Source of the DNA: Gymnogyps californianus
Lineage: Eukaryota > Chordata > Aves > Accipitriformes > Cathartidae
DNA length: 64,000 bases
Direction: 5' to 3'
Assembly (NCBI RefSeq): GCF_018139145.2
Contig: NC_059474.1
Location: 38,396,344 to 38,460,343 of the forward strand
Shown here: positions 58,701-64,000 of the stretch, in pieces
Position numbering within the stretch: position 1 is the stretch's first letter
Layout: the number at the start of each line of letters is the position of its first letter
The notes under the pieces: model-generated
What the model saw: the letters and a program-made list of their open reading frames with translations, nothing else
Told to the model about the DNA's origin: nothing
Databases searched by the model: none
Translations under genes and position numbers: made by a program

Positions 58701-59093
58701 GTAAAGTATGTGGATCCAGATCAGTGTTACAGAGATCATTAGCAAACCTGTAATTAAGTGCAGCTTCTCTTGGTAACTCAAAGTTACTAGGAGCTAAATA
58801 GGCATGTAAATTTTATTCCTTCCAGTCAGATAGTGTTTGGATTGCACAAGAAAGTTATAAAGTCCTAATATTACACCATCTATCTGACCTTCAGTTAAAG
58901 GTTCTGTTTTCCAGTTTTACAAGCAATGAATTCACTCAAACAGCTCTGCAGAATAAGATCTTAATATTTTTATGTTTTTAAACTTCAGCTGATAAAAGTA
59001 TGTGGTACCAGTGCTAAAAGAATTTTTATAAAATCCGAAGAGCTCATATTGAAGAGAAGGCTGCTGATTCTTCTTTCAATGCCTAATGGATTT

Positions 59094-59110
59094 AAAAAAA
59101 AAAAAAAAAA
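59094..59110. repeat. A17 homopolymer
   Basis: Seventeen A followed by a C/A-rich stretch. No retroposed transcript is recognisable upstream. Confidence 0.75.
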
Positions 59111-62100
59111 CAAAACAAACCCCACCAAACCCTGGTTGCATTAGAGTTTCAACACATTATTTTCTTCAAGACTTCAATTTCAAATTGAATAGTTATGTTA
59201 CATGCCTTTACATGCTTATTGTTGCAGATATTTTAATAGGCTTGCTCACTTTCTTTTTTCTTGGTCCAATACAAATTTTCCCAAAGTAACGATTAGATGT
59301 ACATTTCCCATCATGCTAAAAAATCATTTAGCCCACAGTGTTAGACATTAAGGAAGTTTTATTGCTGTAATGTCTTCATGCAGCTCATATCCTCCTGCTC
59401 ACATTTGAACGAGCTTGCAAATTTAACCATCTGGGAATGCCACTCCAAATAGACTATATACTACTTAGACCTTCTTCAGTCTTTGATTATCCCTATGTAT
59501 TTGAGAAAGAGCCCAGCATTCCCATCTCCTATAAAAAGAAGGTGAAAGACCGGCTAGTTGCAGTTGTGTCCACTGCCCCAGTTTTGTTTTCACACTTTGT
59601 TCAGGACTGTCTATGAGCATTTCCAAGCAGACTTTGCTGGCAAATAGTTTCTTCATCTTGATGCATGTAAATTCCTAAATAGCAGTATTTTTAATCCAAT
59701 TTCCATGTCATGTCTAACAGGAATTCTTTGCTAGAAATAGTAAAGAAACTATATTATTCTTACCAGTTTTATGATCAGAAAACTTTCCTTTAAAATTGTG
59801 ATGTAAAAATACGTATTATATCCTATTTTGGCAGGGCTAATAAATGGCAAGAGGACAAAGCTAGAGGAAATCAGCCACTTCCACAGTGACGCTATTTTAT
59901 ACTTTTTTCCTTGGCACCATGACATATGAACTACTCTATAATTTAGAAAAGGAACAGTAAGTTTTAAAGGCTCCCTGACACATTTCACCTTCCTTAGCGA
60001 GATGAAGCCTGTTTACGCACAAGTACTAATTCAGCAAGCTAAAACTTAAGATGATCCTCTTTGAGTACAGCTGTCATCCATTCTAAACTTTGTAGGATCA
60101 CCCTATTTTAAACAAGCATATTCTAGCTGCAAATGCATTATGATTTAGCCAAAATTGTATTGAACTGATGCAACCTGACATCTTCACAGCCTATCAACGA
60201 GTACCGAATGTCAGGATTTAGACAGATGAGCAAGAAAGAAGATCAGTAACCGTATTAATGGGTGCTAAGGTGCAGAGAGTTCTATGTTTCACTGTAGAGC
60301 ACTTACAAATATTTGCAACCTTACAATGCTAATAAGAAATAAAAGCACTGTGACAATACTAAGATGAGCAAAAACTGCTTTCCAGCTTAGCTAAAAAGAA
60401 ATGAAAAGCTAGGGTACAAGTGCTAATGTGAACCAAAATCATATGGTTCATTGTGTGTGCTAACAGCTTGCACTCATAGGAATTTTTTCAAAATCTATCC
60501 TGGATTTAAAGAGGAGACGCTTTTCCCAGTCATTTATTTACTAGAGTTAAATTAGTATAAACTGTACCACTGTGAGCATCAGAATGAAGTCTGTGTGCAT
60601 TCACAATACGGTGCTGGAGATAAACTCAACAGAATCATGTATTTTATAAAATTATGTACCTGAGTCGTGTTTATAAAATACATACATACATCACCAAGCA
60701 GTAACTTTATAATTAAAATTCAGTCCTTCCTATTTAAGAAAAAAGTGTTGCCTTTTAAGATAATCCATCTTACTATGAATAATAATTGAATTTCAATTTC
60801 TGTTCTTGGCTAGAAGCTACCTGCATTTTAAGGTTGCACCTGCCTGACACTTCTGCTGGAGGAATGCATACTCCATATAACAACAAAACATGCAAAATAT
60901 TTAGACACAATAGGATGACAAAAGTCACAAAATACTATTCCTAGAGTATGTTTCAGGAGTGCTCCATCTATGCATAAGAAATTAATTAGCAGCATATCAG
61001 CAAATAGTACTTATGAGTATGTATATATTCCGTATTTATTGTAGTAATATTACGTATCACCAAGGGAAATTACACAGTGATGAACACCTGTTTTACATAG
61101 GGAGCCACTAAGAACTGCATTTATCTGTCCCAAGTTTCTTCTCAGAAAAAAAAACGTTTGAGGAGACAATACCTTAACCCCTTTTAGTAAGCTCCATGTA
61201 AAAGAGCTTCTTTAAATGTTTTTAGGAGATACACAGTTCCCTGGAAGTTACACACGTAGAAAGACGCCAAAGAACTGAACCAGAAAACCTTACTGATACT
61301 CAGTTTTATTCCCAAGCAGTAAGTAAAGTTTGGAAGCAAACAAACTTCAAAGCAAGGGCGTGGGTTTTTTTTCTTAATGTCACCTTTTCCCTTTGTGGAA
61401 AAGCCTTCTGAAATTAAGCCCCAGCAAAGCCTTTATGCTAGAAGAAATTATTTTATTTGTCTTTATTAGGAAAAATTAGTGAAAGATTAGCATATTTTCT
61501 GTTTAAAACAGTCATTTTCTCCTTTCTTCCCCTTCTGTTTTTCAAGAAATGTTGGCAGAGAAGACTTGAATAATTTTAAATATGATAATTTTAAAACTGG
61601 GTCCACATCATTGCCGCCTCTAGGCTAACAGTGTGTAATATAATTGGAATACCTAAAAACTACAGTGGTAGCAGAATAATAATAGACAATGACCAATGAT
61701 CTTTTACTGCAGCAGCTTAATTTTTGATAACTTTTCATACAAAAAGATGCATTTTTGAGATTTTATATATTTTCAGTACAGCTACAAATGGACTGTAGCT
61801 TTGAGAAAAATTCAGTTGTGAAATAGAAAAATAGCAAATACTTTTTACACAAAGAATTCAAAGACAAGTCATAACAAGCTAAGGCACAACCAGACACTTT
61901 CTTGGTTATAATATATATTTAATTACACATGAAGTATCCATAAGTACATATTTCCCTCCTCTCCCCAGTAGCTGCTCTACTCCTAGCTAGACAGCAGGTT
62001 TTGTTAGAAATCACCCTATGAAACAATCTAAAAGCACATGCTGAATTTATGCTCTACAAACTAATAATGAATAAAATCTACTTCTTTGTCTAGCCACTCT

Positions 62101-62178
62101 GGCAAACTATGTTCCTTTGCCAAGTATGGATGTTTGTAGTATGAGAGAACATACTTTAGCTGTTTCAAATTAATAGCA

Positions 62179-62237
62179 GGGGTTTGGGTTTGGTTTTTTG
62201 GGGGGGTTGGTTTTTTTTCTTTTTTTTTTTTTTTTTT
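62179..62237. repeat. G/T-rich simple sequence
   Basis: GGGGTTTGGGTTTGG is followed by T and G runs and a T17 stretch. It is not the vertebrate telomere repeat TTAGGG. Confidence 0.8.
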
Positions 62238-64000
62238 GAGTCTCTCTTCCTGGTCACCGGTTTATGAAATTGCAATAAAGGGCTACATAGTGTTTGCTTC
62301 CAGATGCCAAAGTGCAAAAATTGCACTATATCTTGCACTATTACTTTTCCTCTTAAATAAATACTTAGAAATTGTCTAGGTTTTACATCTTACATACATT
62401 TAGAAGCTGCAGGGCTGCCGGAATTTTATCAGCTGATAAATCATGTACATGTATATTGTCAGTAGATTCCTTTAATTTGTTAGTTCTTTCATTGAGTACA
62501 TTACAAAAACAGAAAGAAACCACTTCCAAAGTGTGGACATTTTCCAGAAGCATGGGCTTAAAACAAAGTCATGTAAGATCAAGGAGTCAGGGCATTTCAA
62601 CTAAGTTGAAATCAGCACAGCATCCGTCACCTACCCTGTACTCCTCACAAGATATGGTCAGGTGGATGGGCATTGCAAATACAGGTTTGCCTTCAGCTCC
62701 TGTAATCATTAAAAATGCTACTGCCAGTTTTCATTTATTAAAACTATGATACATTTGGTGTTGTTTCTTCACATTGCAGCTCCTCCAATCACTGCAATCT
62801 ATACACAAAACCCATTAAAAGGAGAGGTATACTTCTAGACTGACAATCAAAGAAAATATCCATGTCAGAAGTACCAGAAAATGTCCATATGTTAGAATAA
62901 ATCTGTCTCTGGTAGCCAACCAAATCTGGAATGGAGATTCATGGGGAAAACAAAATCAGCCTGCCACATTTCAAAGCTGCTGCATGATGGCCTTTTAAAA
63001 AAATGCAATAATATTTAAAAACAGTCTAGTTGATTAACATGGATGTAAGGGGTTTTTATAACAAAAATCAGACTAAAGATTTTTGTATCATTTTAAATAG
63101 GCAGATATTCAATAAAATCATGACTTTTTTTAGTGCTTACAGAATACTCAAGATAATAAGACGACTATATTACTAATTATTATGTTACCAAAATATGAAG
63201 TCAATGAAGACTTAAGAGAAGGAAGAGAGGAGGTGATACAGACTGCCTAGCACTATGGAAATTAAAGACACAGACACAAAAAAAGCAGGGAAAGAAACAA
63301 AAGTGAAAATGAATGAATATTGCATTCTGGTGTGTGTTTGAAGCAATCATATATACAAAAAAGAACAAATATAAATGGAGTTGCGCTTATTTATAAGAGG
63401 GACAAAGGCTTGGAAAAGAATCAGTAGTAGCTTGCTACAACAATTAAAATGTAAATATTCATTAATGTTTTATTTTTGTTTGAACTAAAACCCTCTTAAG
63501 GGCTTAATGAAATAATTTTGAAGCTTGATTAAATCATAATTCTATCTTTTTGTAGATATAAAAAGAATAGATACAATTCAAGTTTTGCAGTTTTCCTGTA
63601 AGTTTTGATAACATTTGCCGGTGCAGATATTAAAATCCCAGTAGAAGGGCTCATAGTATCATCCTAAAGGTTAAAGAAAAACCGAATCTTTGATGTATTT
63701 TCATGGCTTCTTGCTACATATAGTTTAAAAACGTCTATAAAACTAATTGTACCTAGTAACTAGGTGGATCAGCGGCAATATGCAACCAATTTATAAAATA
63801 ATGACCAAGACTGTCCAGGCATCTGATGCATTTACATAAAACAAAATACTTAAGGAAACAGCAATGCTATCTTTTAGTGAAGAAAAATGGGTGGTGATGA
63901 TGAAAATAGAGAACACTACTGTGTTCTCATGATCTTAGTGTGCTTATATTCTTGAAACTAAAACAAGTATTTCCATAGACTATCACAAAATTTCAATCTC

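Larger units (their letters stand above)
55801..64000. other. Long AT-rich noncoding stretch to the window end
   Basis: About 8.2 kb without a supportable gene. It has an A17 run (59094-59110) followed by CAAAACAAACCCCACCAAACC, and a G/T-rich simple tract (62179-62237). The 123-codon minus frame at 57306-57677 and the 125-codon plus frame at 62372-62749 are the longest openings; neither resembles a known family. Confidence 0.5.

Noticed and set aside
62179..62237. Interstitial telomere repeat
   Set aside because: GGGTTT-like words are present, but TTAGGG itself is not repeated; this is G/T simple sequence.
62372..62749. 125-codon plus-strand frame as a gene
   Set aside because: It is the longest frame outside repeats, but there is no recognisable domain, CpG promoter or splice context, so a chance opening is more likely.
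1..64000. CRISPR arrays, operons or other prokaryotic systems
   Set aside because: No regularly spaced identical repeats with unique spacers and no closely packed long reading frames; the sequence is clearly vertebrate noncoding DNA.

Overview
This window looks like a stretch of a bird chromosome, probably from a neoavian species. There are no prokaryotic features. The base composition is AT-rich and CpG-poor, no open reading frame exceeds about 220 codons, and the recognisable content is avian transposable-element debris. The diagnostic repeats are CR1 LINE 3' ends carrying the ATTCTATGATTCT-type terminus and several solo LTRs with TG...CA ends and 5-bp target-site duplications (TSDs). The LTR family beginning TGTCCTGGTTT is, from memory, common in neoavian genomes. 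I found no supportable protein-coding exon, tRNA, rRNA, small structured RNA or CRISPR array. The window reads as intergenic or deep intronic DNA.

Layout. A solo LTR of one family (A) lies at 966-1556. Four copies of a second family (B) lie at 2712-3313 (+), 38570-39158 (-), 44592-45187 (-) and 55200-55795 (+). A third, longer LTR family (C) spans 43710-45458 (+) and is split by one of the B copies. Exact 5-bp TSDs flank five of the six LTRs; those of the 55200 copy have decayed. CR1 LINE pieces lie at 8200-8676 (+), 37011-37192 (+) and 38449-39415 (-); the last is split by a B LTR. An old CR1 of a type I associate with turtles and crocodilians covers about 20195-21650 (+) and still shows a reverse-transcriptase relic. 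Two probable MIR (CORE-SINE) remnants lie at 19755-19885 and 26065-26175.

The least ordinary structure is at 26893-27317. There, five tRNA-like units, each with A-box-like and B-box-like segments, sit head to tail and head to head in the order forward, reverse, forward, forward, reverse. A CpG-richer patch at 6195-6700, with a CCAAT motif and a consensus splice donor on the minus strand, is the only place that looks at all like a host promoter and first exon. The rest is AT-rich sequence with homopolymer runs and short microsatellites in which I see nothing identifiable.

Relative history can be read from the nesting. Family C inserted before the B copy that interrupts it, and the CR1 at 38449-39415 predates the B copy inside it. 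The croc/turtle-type CR1 and the MIR pieces are far more diverged and must be the oldest layer. Family assignments rest on remembered consensus sequences and were not checked by a database search.
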